A stretch of DNA of 41,371 nt from Pontibacillus marinus BH030004 = DSM 16465 (GCF_000425225.1 NZ_AULJ01000046.1:1-41371); one strand, 5' to 3'; positions 9,316-17,268 are shown, counted from the first letter of the stretch. Made by a program: numbers and translations. The notes: generated from the sequence alone by a model not told the origin.

Positions 9316-9398
9316 AAAGCTGACATTACTGCTCTAGTATTAAATTTTAAGTTTATTAAAATTTTTTTACGGGTAATTATTGACCATATGTCAGCTTT
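9316..9398. repeat. Inverted repeat upstream of glnA
   Basis: Perfect 11-base arms AAAGCTGACAT (9316-9326) and ATGTCAGCTTT (9388-9398) enclose an AT-rich centre that has its own arms AAATTTTAA (9342-9350) and TTAAAATTT (9356-9364). The right arm lies in the spacer of the predicted glnA promoter. It could be an operator pair, or just a cruciform-prone spacer. Confidence 0.6.
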
Positions 9399-9408
9399 AG
9401 GTTACACT
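9380..9408 (+). promoter_or_regulatory. Candidate sigma-A promoter of glnA
   Basis: TTGACC (9380-9385), 17 bases, TACACT (9403-9408). The expected start of transcription falls at about 9415, inside the GlnR/TnrA-type box. Confidence 0.6.
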
Positions 9409-9411
9409 ACA

Positions 9412-9428
9412 TGTAATGTTTCCTGACA
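9412..9428 (+). promoter_or_regulatory. GlnR/TnrA-type operator upstream of glnA
   Basis: TGTAATGTTTCCTGACA fits the known Bacillus GlnR/TnrA consensus TGTNA-N7-TNACA exactly. It overlaps the predicted transcription start, a position that fits repression. A looser match with eight central bases (TGTCA...TTACA) overlaps the promoter spacer at 9389-9406, and an inverted TGTTAC/GTAACA pair lies at 9439-9466. Confidence 0.7.
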
Positions 9429-9491
9429 TAATAAAACGTGTTACTCATATACATAAATGTGTAACAACAAAAAACAAAGCGAGGAGATCTT

Positions 9492-10802
9492 ATGGCTAAT
9501 ACTAAAGAACTCATCAAAAAAGAAGTAGAAGAACATGGGGTAGAATTTATTCTACTAGAATTCACAGATATGCTTGGTTACACCAAAAACGTTGAACTTC
9601 CGGTTGAAGAACTGAATAATATCTTAGAAAATGAAGCAATGTTTGACAGCTCGTCCATCGTTGGTTTCTCTGATATTCAAGAAAGTGATATGTATCTATA
9701 CCCTGATTTAGATACGTTCAAAGTACTACCTTCAATCGTTTCCGAGGAGCCAACTGCACGATTTATTTGTGATATTTATAAACCTGATGGCACACCATTC
9801 GAAGGTGACCCTCGCTACATTCTTAAACGCGCAATGCAAGAAGCAGAAAACATGGGGTATACCATTAACGTTGGACCTGAACCAGAATTCTTCTTATTCA
9901 AATTGAATGAAGAAGGTTACCCAATCCGTAAAATGAACGACCGTGGTGGTTACTTTGACGCTTCTCCTAAAGACAAAGGGGATTCCGTCCGTCGTGACAT
10001 CGTTCGTACACTTAAGAAGTTCGGTTTCCAAATGGAAGCTTCTCACCACGAAGTAGCTCAAGGACAACACGAAATCAACTTCCGTTTTGATGATATGCTG
10101 AAAACAGCAGACAATATCCAGACATTCAAAAGCGTTGTAAAAGACGTGGCTACAAACCACGATTATCACGCAACGTTTATGCCAAAACCAATCAGCGGTG
10201 AGAACGGTTCAGGAATGCACGCTCACTTATCCTTATTCCAAAATGGCGAGAGTGCTTTCTATGACGAGACAGCTGAAGATGGCGTTTCTGAAACAATGAA
10301 ACAGTTTATGGCTGGTATTTTGAAACACGCAAATGCCATTGCAGCTATTACAAACCCAAGTGTTAACTCTTACAAGCGTCTAGTACCTGGTTACGAAGCA
10401 CCTGTAAGTGTTGCATGGTCTCACTCTAACCGTTCTTGTATGATTCGCGTACCGAATACACGTGGACTTGGTACACGATTCGAAGTTCGTAACCCAGATC
10501 CGTCCGCCAATCCGTATTTAACTTTAGCTGTTTTAATTCAAGCTGGTCTTGAAGGAATCCGTAAAGGTATGGATGCTGGTGAGGCAGAGACTCGTAACCT
10601 ATATGAGGTTGAAGACGATAGCGTACCAACATTACCTACTAACTTAAAAGAAGCGATTACTGCACTTCAGAAAGATGAACTTCTTATGAATGCACTAGGC
10701 GAACACACTTCTTGTGTCTTCATTAAAGAAAAAGAAGCAGAATGGTCTGAGTATTCCCTACAAGTAAGTAAGTGGGAAATGGATAAATATATGCACAACT
10801 AA
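9492..10802 (+). CDS. glnA: Type I glutamine synthetase, stand-alone and probably a second isozyme
   Basis: ATP-dependent synthesis of glutamine from glutamate and ammonia; cytosolic dodecamer. The 436 residues carry FTDMLGYTKNVE, the ammonium-site MFDSSS, GPEPEFFLFKL, ASHHEVAQGQHEI, the ATP-site MPKPISGENGSGMH, NPSVNSYKRLVPGYEAP with the flap glutamate, and EVRNPDPSANPYL. Two things are odd. No glnR precedes it, unlike the usual Bacillus glnRA operon. Asp61 (GFSDIQESDM) stands where B. subtilis GlnA has Arg62, the residue needed for feedback inhibition by glutamine. The start is the ATG at 9492 after GCGAGGAGATCTT. A promoter, a GlnR/TnrA-type box and a terminator bracket it as a single gene. 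Halobacillus halophilus is reported to have a second, salt-induced glnA2, which this may be. Confidence 0.93.
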   Translation: MANTKELIKKEVEEHGVEFILLEFTDMLGYTKNVELPVEELNNILENEAMFDSSSIVGFSDIQESDMYLYPDLDTFKVLPSIVSEEPTARFICDIYKPDGTPFEGDPRYILKRAMQEAENMGYTINVGPEPEFFLFKLNEEGYPIRKMNDRGGYFDASPKDKGDSVRRDIVRTLKKFGFQMEASHHEVAQGQHEINFRFDDMLKTADNIQTFKSVVKDVATNHDYHATFMPKPISGENGSGMHAHLSLFQNGESAFYDETAEDGVSETMKQFMAGILKHANAIAAITNPSVNSYKRLVPGYEAPVSVAWSHSNRSCMIRVPNTRGLGTRFEVRNPDPSANPYLTLAVLIQAGLEGIRKGMDAGEAETRNLYEVEDDSVPTLPTNLKEAITALQKDELLMNALGEHTSCVFIKEKEAEWSEYSLQVSKWEMDKYMHN

Positions 10803-10814
10803 TAGTAAAGATAA

Positions 10815-10846
10815 AGCAGATGTGAATCCTCACATCTGCTTTTTTA
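10815..10846 (+). terminator. Terminator of glnA
   Basis: AGCAGATGTGA (10815-10825), loop ATCC, TCACATCTGCT (10830-10840), then T6. Confidence 0.93.
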
Positions 10847-10955
10847 TTTACTAATTTCCCTCACAATCCTCATAGAATATTCACATTCCTATACATGTAT
10901 CCCATTTATTCGAATACATTTGTATTATGAATGTCATCTTAGAGGAGGACGTACT

Positions 10956-12371
10956 TTGATTATTCATGTTGTCCAAAAAGGAGATTCTTTGTGGCAAATT
11001 GCGAACCGTTACGGTGTTAGCTACTCTGATATTTCCGCTATTAATGAATTACCTAACCCTAATCAATTAGTCGTCGGTCAATCTTTAGTGATTCCTATAC
11101 CAGCTAAACAACACACTGTAAAAAGTGGTGAATCACTTTGGCAAATTGCTCAAAACTATGGTGTGTCACCGCAGTCCATTATTCAAGCAAACCAGCAATT
11201 AAGTGATCCATCATCGATCAGTCCAGGAATGAATATCGTGATACCAGCTAGAACACACGTCGTTCAACCTGGAGAAAATCTCTCACAAATTGCCGAACAA
11301 TACGGTATTTCCGTAAATGCAATCGTTGAAGAAAATCAAATTCAAGATCCAAGCGCGATATCACCAGGTATGAGTTTAGTCATCCCTTACCCCAAGCCAA
11401 CCATTGAGGTAAATGCTTTTGTCACAAAAATGGGAGAAGAAGGTGCTCAGCTCACAAGAGAAAGAGCCCCGACTTTAACGTATATCACACCCTTTGTTTA
11501 CACAATGAAACCAGATGGAAGTTTTGATTCAATTGATGACACCCCTATTATTCAAGCAGCTAAAAATAATAATGTTGTACCTATGATGAGTATTACGAAC
11601 TTCACTCCAACGGATCCAGGTTCTGATTTAGCTCAGACTATACTCTCTAGCACGGAACTACAAAACACTTTACTTGATAACATCGTTAATATTATGCAAA
11701 ACAAGGGTTATGAAGGTATTAACATAGACTTTGAAAATGTGTATCCAGAAGATAAAGAGAATTATAATCAATTCCTTCAACGTTCTGTGGATCGTCTAAA
11801 ACCATTAGGGTATTTTGTTTCTACTTCTGTAGCCCCTAAAGAAAGTGCTGAAAAGAAAGGGTTATTATACGAGGCACATGACTACGAAGCTCATGGAAGA
11901 ATCGCTGATTTTGTAGTTTTAATGACTTACGAGTGGGGTTACCGATTAGGACCACCCCAAGCCATTTCACCTGTTAACCAAATGGAAGACGTTGTTCAAT
12001 ATGCTTTATCTGTGATGCCTCCTGAAAAAATACTATTAGGATTCCAATTATATGCACGTGACTGGCTCCTTCCACACCAAGAAGGGCAAGAAGCCGAAAC
12101 CTTTGATATGCAAGAAGCTATTCGAAGAGCCGCTAAATATAATGCTGATATCCAATACGATGAATTAACGCAATCGCCTTTCTTCAGGTACTACGATGAA
12201 CAAGGACGACAACATGAGGTCTGGTTTGAGGATGCGAGAAGTACTCAAGCTAAATTCGATCTCGTTACGGACAATAACTTAAGAGGACTCAGTTACTGGG
12301 AGCTAGGATTTCCATTCCCTCAAAACTGGGTGTTGCTTCAAGATCGATTTAATACCAAAAAAATTGAATAA
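10956..12371 (+). CDS. LysM-GH18 spore cortex-type glycosidase (YaaH/SleL-like)
   Basis: Likely spore-coat N-acetylglucosaminidase acting on cortex peptidoglycan during germination. From the chosen start there are three LysM repeats (about 4-46, 53-96, 101-143) and then a glycosyl hydrolase 18 domain to residue 471. The catalytic motif is GINIDFENV with D258 and E260. B. subtilis YaaH has two LysM repeats, so this one has an extra. There is no signal peptide, as expected for a protein packed from the mother cell. The start is the TTG at 10956: AGAGGAGGAC ends just before it, whereas the longer frame from 10920 runs through that ribosome site. Single gene with its own terminator. Confidence 0.88.
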   Translation: MIIHVVQKGDSLWQIANRYGVSYSDISAINELPNPNQLVVGQSLVIPIPAKQHTVKSGESLWQIAQNYGVSPQSIIQANQQLSDPSSISPGMNIVIPARTHVVQPGENLSQIAEQYGISVNAIVEENQIQDPSAISPGMSLVIPYPKPTIEVNAFVTKMGEEGAQLTRERAPTLTYITPFVYTMKPDGSFDSIDDTPIIQAAKNNNVVPMMSITNFTPTDPGSDLAQTILSSTELQNTLLDNIVNIMQNKGYEGINIDFENVYPEDKENYNQFLQRSVDRLKPLGYFVSTSVAPKESAEKKGLLYEAHDYEAHGRIADFVVLMTYEWGYRLGPPQAISPVNQMEDVVQYALSVMPPEKILLGFQLYARDWLLPHQEGQEAETFDMQEAIRRAAKYNADIQYDELTQSPFFRYYDEQGRQHEVWFEDARSTQAKFDLVTDNNLRGLSYWELGFPFPQNWVLLQDRFNTKKIE

Positions 12372-12380
12372 CAATAACCA

Positions 12381-12419
12381 AAAAGGGGCGTTCGAACATT
12401 CAGTTCATAACGCCCTTTT
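12381..12419. terminator. Shared convergent terminator
   Basis: AAAAGGGGCGTT (12381-12392) and AACGCCCTTTT (12409-12419), with one unpaired G. T runs occur on both strands, so it can serve both the LysM gene and the DinB-like gene. Confidence 0.8.
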
Positions 12420-12427
12420 CATTCGTT

Positions 12428-12859
12428 TTAAATTGAATCCCATTCCCCTAGTATGCGTCGTATGACTACAACTTGTGCAGCATGATAACTGTTATGCATA
12501 ACTAGCTCTAAAAATAACTCATTTTTGTCAGTTAATTTTTTATCCGCTAACTCTTCTGCTTTTAAAACCCCAGCTTTAAAATGAGCAACCTTTGTCTCCC
12601 ATTCCATTTTCTCTGCAGGAAAACTCTCAATTGCCCATTCCTCTTCATTATCCTTAGGTGGAGGTGGGTTGTTTCCCTCTACTAATTCAAGAATAAAATC
12701 TTGCCAAAAACTCATGTGATGGAGGATCTGTCCGATGGTGTATGGCATGTTCTCCACTTTTTTACTTGCCTTCTCCCAACTTAAGTCATCAAAAACCTTT
12801 GTGGGATCTACATGTACAGACTCCCCATGTAATCCTTTGCTAAAAATGCTTTTTGACAT
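12428..12859 (-). CDS. DinB-superfamily protein
   Basis: Small helical-bundle protein of 143 residues. The family binds a divalent metal through three histidines and includes bacillithiol- or mycothiol-dependent transferases and many proteins of unknown role. Here the candidate ligands are the histidine pair in QILHHMSFWQDF and the two histidines of HNSYHAAQVVVIRR near the C-terminus. That layout is typical of the family. The ATG at 12859 follows GGGAGAGTAGAGAGA. It stands alone, convergent with the LysM gene. The substrate cannot be inferred from sequence. Confidence 0.7.
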   Translation of the reverse strand: MSKSIFSKGLHGESVHVDPTKVFDDLSWEKASKKVENMPYTIGQILHHMSFWQDFILELVEGNNPPPPKDNEEEWAIESFPAEKMEWETKVAHFKAGVLKAEELADKKLTDKNELFLELVMHNSYHAAQVVVIRRILGEWDSI

Positions 12860-12997
12860 TCTCTCTACTCTCCCATTATGTATTTTGTTAACTATTCTAC
12901 TATGGTACGTTCGACAATCCTAAAGCTCTAATGGAGAAAGGAATACCACAGCCCAGAATTATATCTCAAAAAGAAGAAGTTCTTCGTTAGTCATTTA

Positions 12998-13021
12998 GGT
13001 ACCGTATTATGATACGGTACC
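12998..13021 (-). terminator. Perfect hairpin after the ECF41 sigma gene
   Basis: GGTACCGTAT, loop TATG, ATACGGTACC. The T run on the minus strand is weak (TAAATGACT), so termination is probable rather than certain. Confidence 0.6.
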
Positions 13022-13025
13022 ATCT

Positions 13026-13889
13026 TTATTCTACCGGAAGTTTTTCAGGATTCATTGTGATATAAACTTCTTGGATTTCATCTTCAACAACAAAAAAGCT
13101 AACAATACTTTGCATACCACCATTCATGAAGTTAACTAATGCAGGCTGCCCGTTCACATTTCGAATTTCATAGTAAAAATCATCAGGAACATTTTTACCA
13201 ATACTAAATAAAAAAGGAATAACTCGTGCAGATGTAACCACTGGTTTAATAGCAACACGTACTTTCCCTCCGCCATCAGAGTATAACGTGACGTTTTCTG
13301 ATACCAATTTAAGTAATGCTTCTCGATCATTATTTTGAAAAGCTCTAATAAAATGATTAACTATGGATCTATTTTTCTCGTAAGGTAAATTTTCTTCCTC
13401 AACATCTAATATCTTTTTCTTTGCTCTACTATAAATCTTCCTGCAAGCATCACTTTTCTTTCCAACGATCTCAGCAGCCTCACCATGTGAGAATTCAAAT
13501 ACATCTCTTAATAATAAAACCGCTCTCTCTTCAGGAGTTAAATGTTCCATCATGCGTAAATAGGCAATGGAAAGACCCTCTTTTTGCAATAGTCTATCAG
13601 CTGGATTTTCGTCGCCTGATTCAGTTAATAATAAAGGTTCCGGATTCCACGGCCCTATATATTGTTCTCGTTTAACCCGTGAGGATTTCAACACATCCAA
13701 ACACCGATTCGTCATCATTTTACAGAGGTAAGCTTTCTTATTCTCTACTTTTCGTTCATCGACTTGATAAGCCTGTAGAAATGTATCCTGTACGACATCT
13801 TCTGTTTCCGCAATGGAACCGAGCATACGATAGCCTAATGAAAATAATAATGGCTGATACGAGCGAAACTCATCATTACTTATTTGCAT
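13026..13889 (-). CDS. ECF41-family RNA polymerase sigma factor with SnoaL-like C-terminal domain
   Basis: Alternative sigma factor of 287 residues whose fused C-terminal domain replaces an anti-sigma factor. Sigma region 2 spans about 10-75 (GYRMLGSIAETEDVVQDTF) and region 4 about 115-163. Three ECF41 hallmarks are visible: the linker motif WNPEP (consensus WLPEP) at 81-85, DGGGKV at 205-210, and NPEKL (consensus NPDKL) at 280-284. The ATG at 13889 follows GAGGTGATAGAA; a GTG at 13898 overlapping the upstream stop is an alternative. The gene is coupled to an FAD oxidoreductase, matching the known linkage of ECF41 genes to oxidoreductases. An ECF41-type promoter precedes the pair. Confidence 0.9.
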   Translation of the reverse strand: MQISNDEFRSYQPLLFSLGYRMLGSIAETEDVVQDTFLQAYQVDERKVENKKAYLCKMMTNRCLDVLKSSRVKREQYIGPWNPEPLLLTESGDENPADRLLQKEGLSIAYLRMMEHLTPEERAVLLLRDVFEFSHGEAAEIVGKKSDACRKIYSRAKKKILDVEEENLPYEKNRSIVNHFIRAFQNNDREALLKLVSENVTLYSDGGGKVRVAIKPVVTSARVIPFLFSIGKNVPDDFYYEIRNVNGQPALVNFMNGGMQSIVSFFVVEDEIQEVYITMNPEKLPVE

Positions 13890-13894
13890 TTCTA

Positions 13895-15169
13895 TCACCT
13901 CAATTCATGCAAAATTTCTTGTGCGGCTCGTTTCCCACTCGTAATAGCTGCTTCAGATAGCATTGAATCTGGACTTGCCCAATCCCCAGCTACATATATA
14001 GGTCGAGAAAATAACATGGACTTGGTAAATTCACCCTTATCTTCTACTTTAGGTAGTCTTTGATTAACGGTCATAGCAGGAAGCAGACGACTTGTAATCT
14101 TGTATTCTTTCCACCCTGGTTGCATTCGTTCTAGAAATTGTTCTAGTTCTTCCTTTATCTTTCGGTGATCTAAGTCTTCATCTGGGTGTAAATATTTCAA
14201 AACATGAAGAACAATTCCTTTGTTATCCTCTGAAAGTCTTGCATAGCCCGAGTGTACCGAAAAATAGAGTGGATCATTTAGTCCCACTGCAAACTTCTTT
14301 TTCGGGTTAGGAAGTGTAGATAATGCAACATCCAATGTAGCAGCTTTAACCGGTTCGATTCTCTCTGCTAATTGAATAGATTCTTCGCCATCAGTGATAA
14401 TTCCTTTCATGTCCTGAGGAGAGCCTGTAAAAATAACACGTTCCGCATTTATTGTCTCACCATTGGATAATTGTAATTCTGTGAGGTCTTCTTCCCGAGT
14501 AACGATTTGCTTTACATGAGACTTCTTCTGCACTTCAACCCCTGCCATTATTGCTTGATTGTGCAATTGATCAATCATGAATTGCCACCCTCCATCCAAA
14601 TAAATCACACCACCATTTACTCTTTGTATGTGAGAAAGAATGATTTTAGCACTAACCTTTTCAGGAGCATGACAATACGTAGCGATTCGGGCCAAAATGT
14701 AAAGGAGTTGTTGAACATTTGAGGATCTTACGTTTTGTTGCACCCATAGTTGATAGGTTATGGTAGCTAACTCATTGATATCGATTTTATTTATACGAGC
14801 CAGTACACCAATCCACTCCATACGTTCTCTCCAATTTAAAAACCTAGTTGAGAAAAGACCTCCGGGAGTAAACGGGGCTTTATATTCTTGATCTTCTCCC
14901 ACTAATACACCATTAAGTTTTGGAGACTGTCCTGAAATGTGAATGTCCAGCTCATCTAATATGGGTTTTGCCCTACCCTTTTTATAGAGCGCATGAGGAC
15001 CGATATTAAAATATTGCCCTTTTAATACATCCGTACGAGCACGTCCGCCGAGTTTCTTCCCCTTTTCTAAAAGCAATATATTTAACGATGTTTTGCCTAA
15101 ATAATTTGCAGCTACATACCCTGCTAAACCTCCTCCAACAATAACAACATCCCAGTAATTCTGTTCCAC
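13895..15169 (-). CDS. FAD-dependent oxidoreductase, amine oxidase/phytoene desaturase type
   Basis: Flavoprotein of 424 residues. The N-terminal dinucleotide fold has VVIVGGGLAGYVAANYL, then LLLEKGKKLGGRARTD; the C-terminal FAD motif is IYVAGDWASPDSMLSEAAITSGKRAA. No signal peptide, so cytosolic. The start is a GTG at 15169 with AAGGAGGTATATTT before it. It is the first gene of a two-gene operon with the ECF41 sigma (stop and next start overlap) and is the probable target of that sigma through the promoter at 15204-15230. The substrate is unknown; carotenoid, amine or quinone oxidation cannot be distinguished by eye. Confidence 0.8.
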   Translation of the reverse strand: MEQNYWDVVIVGGGLAGYVAANYLGKTSLNILLLEKGKKLGGRARTDVLKGQYFNIGPHALYKKGRAKPILDELDIHISGQSPKLNGVLVGEDQEYKAPFTPGGLFSTRFLNWRERMEWIGVLARINKIDINELATITYQLWVQQNVRSSNVQQLLYILARIATYCHAPEKVSAKIILSHIQRVNGGVIYLDGGWQFMIDQLHNQAIMAGVEVQKKSHVKQIVTREEDLTELQLSNGETINAERVIFTGSPQDMKGIITDGEESIQLAERIEPVKAATLDVALSTLPNPKKKFAVGLNDPLYFSVHSGYARLSEDNKGIVLHVLKYLHPDEDLDHRKIKEELEQFLERMQPGWKEYKITSRLLPAMTVNQRLPKVEDKGEFTKSMLFSRPIYVAGDWASPDSMLSEAAITSGKRAAQEILHELR

Positions 15170-15203
15170 AAATATACCTCCTTCATAAATCTTTCATACT
15201 CAA

Positions 15204-15230
15204 GACGAATGAAGGAGGTCATGTGTGACA
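15204..15230 (-). promoter_or_regulatory. ECF41-type promoter, autoregulatory
   Basis: On the minus strand TGTCACA (15230-15224), exactly 16 bases, CGTC (15207-15204), ending 34 bases before the GTG start of the FAD oxidoreductase. This is the published ECF41 target motif as I recall it (TGTCACA...CGTC). It predicts that the sigma factor drives its own operon. Confidence 0.8.
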
Positions 15231-15246
15231 AAATAAAGTCACTTTT

Positions 15247-15507
15247 TTAATTTTTTCTAAAGGTTCTCCACGAATTTAAGATTGAAGTCGTAAATAGTAT
15301 AAAACTTGTTATCATAAAGGTCCTGGCATAGTGAGGGATATTCTCTTCAACAACATGATCATTTACTTCAAAACCCAGCAAAAATACCTCTACTCCACCC
15401 CCATCTACATTAGAGTCGAGAGAATATAAATGAACTCCTTTTCTAAAGAGGAAAACAGCTACCAGTATCAACAGGAATGACACACTCCATCGAGTGATCT
15501 TATTCAT
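15247..15507 (-). CDS. Small two-helix membrane protein, unknown function
   Basis: Not recognised. About 86 residues from the ATG at 15507, with a hydrophobic segment near residues 7-22 (WSVSFLLILVAVFLF), a polar stretch rich in Asp, Gly and Val, and a second hydrophobic segment near 62-77, ending RTFRKN. GGGGGTG lies six bases upstream of this ATG. A GTG at 15531 would give 94 residues and overlap the stop of the upstream acetyltransferase gene as GTGA, so coupling is possible. It lies downstream of the GNAT gene on the same strand. Confidence 0.6.
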   Translation of the reverse strand: MNKITRWSVSFLLILVAVFLFRKGVHLYSLDSNVDGGGVEVFLLGFEVNDHVVEENIPHYARTFMITSFILFTTSILNSWRTFRKN

Positions 15508-15527
15508 ATGCTTCACCCCCATATACC

Positions 15528-16064
15528 TCACACTTTAAACTCCATAAGATAACAGTCACGATATTCTCCTTCATGAAATTCATGTTGAGGTAATTCTTTA
15601 ACCTTACTGAAATGACACTTTTCATAGCATTTAACCGCTCTAAAATTCCGCTTTTGAGGATCCATTACAATAACATCCGCATTATGATGTTCTATTAAAT
15701 ACGTTGTCATGGATTGAATCAGTCTACGTCCTATTCCTTGATTCCAACATTCTACTTCACCAATGAATTGATCTAAACCAAAGATTAGATCATTATTCTT
15801 GTATCCAAAATTCACTTTAGTTTCATTGTCTAATTTATAAAATTGAATATAACCGACCTCGTTTTGCTCGAACTCAACGATACATCTAATTACATTATCT
15901 GACCTACCAAGAAATTTTTTATAAACTTTTTCATAAGAAAAATGTTTATCTCTTCCTTCATAAAACTCTAATAAATTTGGATTAGACAACCATTTCACTA
16001 ATAAGGGGATATCTACTTCCTGTATGGGGCGTACTAGTAATTTATTATTTTGTAGTATTTTCAT
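15528..16064 (-). CDS. GNAT acetyltransferase, aminoglycoside 6'-acetyltransferase-like
   Basis: Acetyl-CoA-dependent N-acetyltransferase of 178 residues. The layout resembles the AAC(6')/Acetyltransf_8 group: N-terminal LLVRPIQEVDIPLLVKWLSNP, then GLDQFIGEVECWNQGIGRRLIQSM, which holds the acetyl-CoA loop, and DPQKRNFRAVKCYEKCHF near the end. Resemblance does not establish drug modification; chromosomal relatives often have unknown substrates. The ATG at 16064 is preceded by GGGAGGAAGAA. The gene overlaps the small membrane gene after it. It is one of three GNAT genes within 3 kb. Confidence 0.75.
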   Translation of the reverse strand: MKILQNNKLLVRPIQEVDIPLLVKWLSNPNLLEFYEGRDKHFSYEKVYKKFLGRSDNVIRCIVEFEQNEVGYIQFYKLDNETKVNFGYKNNDLIFGLDQFIGEVECWNQGIGRRLIQSMTTYLIEHHNADVIVMDPQKRNFRAVKCYEKCHFSKVKELPQHEFHEGEYRDCYLMEFKV

Positions 16065-16124
16065 TTCTTCCTCCCATCTACATGTCTTCTTTTATAATAA
16101 GACGATATTACTTGTAAAATTGTC

Positions 16125-16155
16125 ACAAAAAACACTTACCCTTATAGGATAAGTG
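16125..16155 (-). terminator. Terminator of the RimJ/RimL-like gene
   Basis: CACTTACC (16133-16140) pairs with GGATAAGTG (16147-16155) with one bulge; the minus strand then runs TTTTTTG. Confidence 0.75.
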
Positions 16156-16157
16156 CC

Positions 16158-16712
16158 TTAATCAGTATATAAGTTACGATATTCATGCTCGAGCATACTC
16201 ATGATTGTTGAATTATAGTATTGGTGATTGTAATAAACGACATCTCGTTTATTACCCTCGACTTGAAAACCTAATTTCTCATAAACATGAATGGCACGTT
16301 CATTAAATGAATATACCTCTAACTCAATTCGGTGTAAGTTTAAAATACCAAATCCATACTCAAGCATGAGTTTCATTGCTTCAGTACCGTAACCGCTGTT
16401 CGTATAGGAGCTAAAAATAGCAATCCCTAATTCTGCGCTTCTATTATATGGTGGTTGCATATCATTAAAACCAATATCCCCAATTACTTGATCATCTTTT
16501 TTAGTTACTATAGCAAAGCTGATGCGTCCTTTATCTTGGGAAAGACTTTGTAGAATACTCTCAATTTCGTTATGTGAAAATGCTCGATGCGTTCCGGTTA
16601 GCCTCATGTTTTCAGGGTCATTAAAAGAATGATATAACATCTCTGCATCCTTAACCTCCATTGGTCTAAGGTAGATGTTTTTTCCCTCTAAAACCTTTAA
16701 TCGGTTGGACAA
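16158..16712 (-). CDS. GNAT acetyltransferase, RimJ/RimL type
   Basis: N-acetyltransferase of 184 residues. NIYLRPMEVKDAEMLYHSFNDPENM at the N-terminus (about 14-38), the acetyl-CoA region ELGIAIFSSYTNSGYGTEAM, and LHRIELEVYSFNERAIHVYEKLGF are standard for the ribosomal-protein acetyltransferase-like branch. Such proteins acetylate protein N-termini, antibiotics or small amines; the target is not predictable here. The start has only a weak visible ribosome site, and a slightly different start is possible. Ends at a terminator. Confidence 0.75.
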   Translation of the reverse strand: MSNRLKVLEGKNIYLRPMEVKDAEMLYHSFNDPENMRLTGTHRAFSHNEIESILQSLSQDKGRISFAIVTKKDDQVIGDIGFNDMQPPYNRSAELGIAIFSSYTNSGYGTEAMKLMLEYGFGILNLHRIELEVYSFNERAIHVYEKLGFQVEGNKRDVVYYNHQYYNSTIMSMLEHEYRNLYTD

Positions 16713-16889
16713 CTATCATACACCTTCCATCATTAATACTTCGCTACCTACCATTATTTCAAATTTTTTCATATCATTCAAATTCCTATAGTAAGAAAAA
16801 TTAAACAATTGCTTCCTCACCTATAACATGTCAGACTAGGAAGAAGGTTAATTGGACTGACAAGAATGACAAAAAGCGTAGGTGAGAAC

Positions 16890-17267
16890 ATGATTGAATT
16901 AAAAACTTCTACAATTAACGACGATGAGTTTGATAAAGGCGTATTCGCTAAGTGCGATATAGCAAAGGGGCAGCTTATTCACGAAGCACCTGTACTTCCT
17001 TACCCAAATGAAGAGCATGTGCACATTGAAAAAACACACCTGGCTGACTATGTGTTTGAGTACGGAGAAAACCACTCAGCATTTCTTTTAGGCTTTGGTA
17101 TGATGTTTAACCATTCATACACGCCAAATGCAGATTACGAAATAAACTTTACAAACCACACTTTTGAATTTTATGCTCATAAGGATATTAAAGCCGGTGA
17201 AGAAATTCTTATTAACTATAATGGTGAGATCGAAAACGACTCCCCACTCTGGTTTAACGAAGAATAA
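16890..17267 (+). CDS. Small SET-domain protein (putative lysine methyltransferase)
   Basis: A stand-alone SET domain of 125 residues. The N-terminal part has FDKGVFAKCDIAKGQLIHEAP, the AdoMet-binding FNHSYTPNADYE (N74-H75) follows, and the C-terminal piece HKDIKAGEEILINYNGE carries the catalytic-type tyrosine Y110. There is no pre-SET or post-SET cysteine cluster. Similar minimal SET proteins are known in chlorella viruses and some Bacillus species; the natural substrate here is unknown. The start is the ATG at 16890 after AGGTGAGAAC; an ATG 24 bases earlier has no ribosome site. Single gene with a shared terminator. Confidence 0.8.
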   Translation: MIELKTSTINDDEFDKGVFAKCDIAKGQLIHEAPVLPYPNEEHVHIEKTHLADYVFEYGENHSAFLLGFGMMFNHSYTPNADYEINFTNHTFEFYAHKDIKAGEEILINYNGEIENDSPLWFNEE

Positions 17268-17268
17268 G

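Noticed and set aside
15528-16064. Calling the acetyltransferase an aminoglycoside-resistance gene
   Set aside because: Only the general layout resembles AAC(6'); there are no neighbouring resistance or mobility genes.
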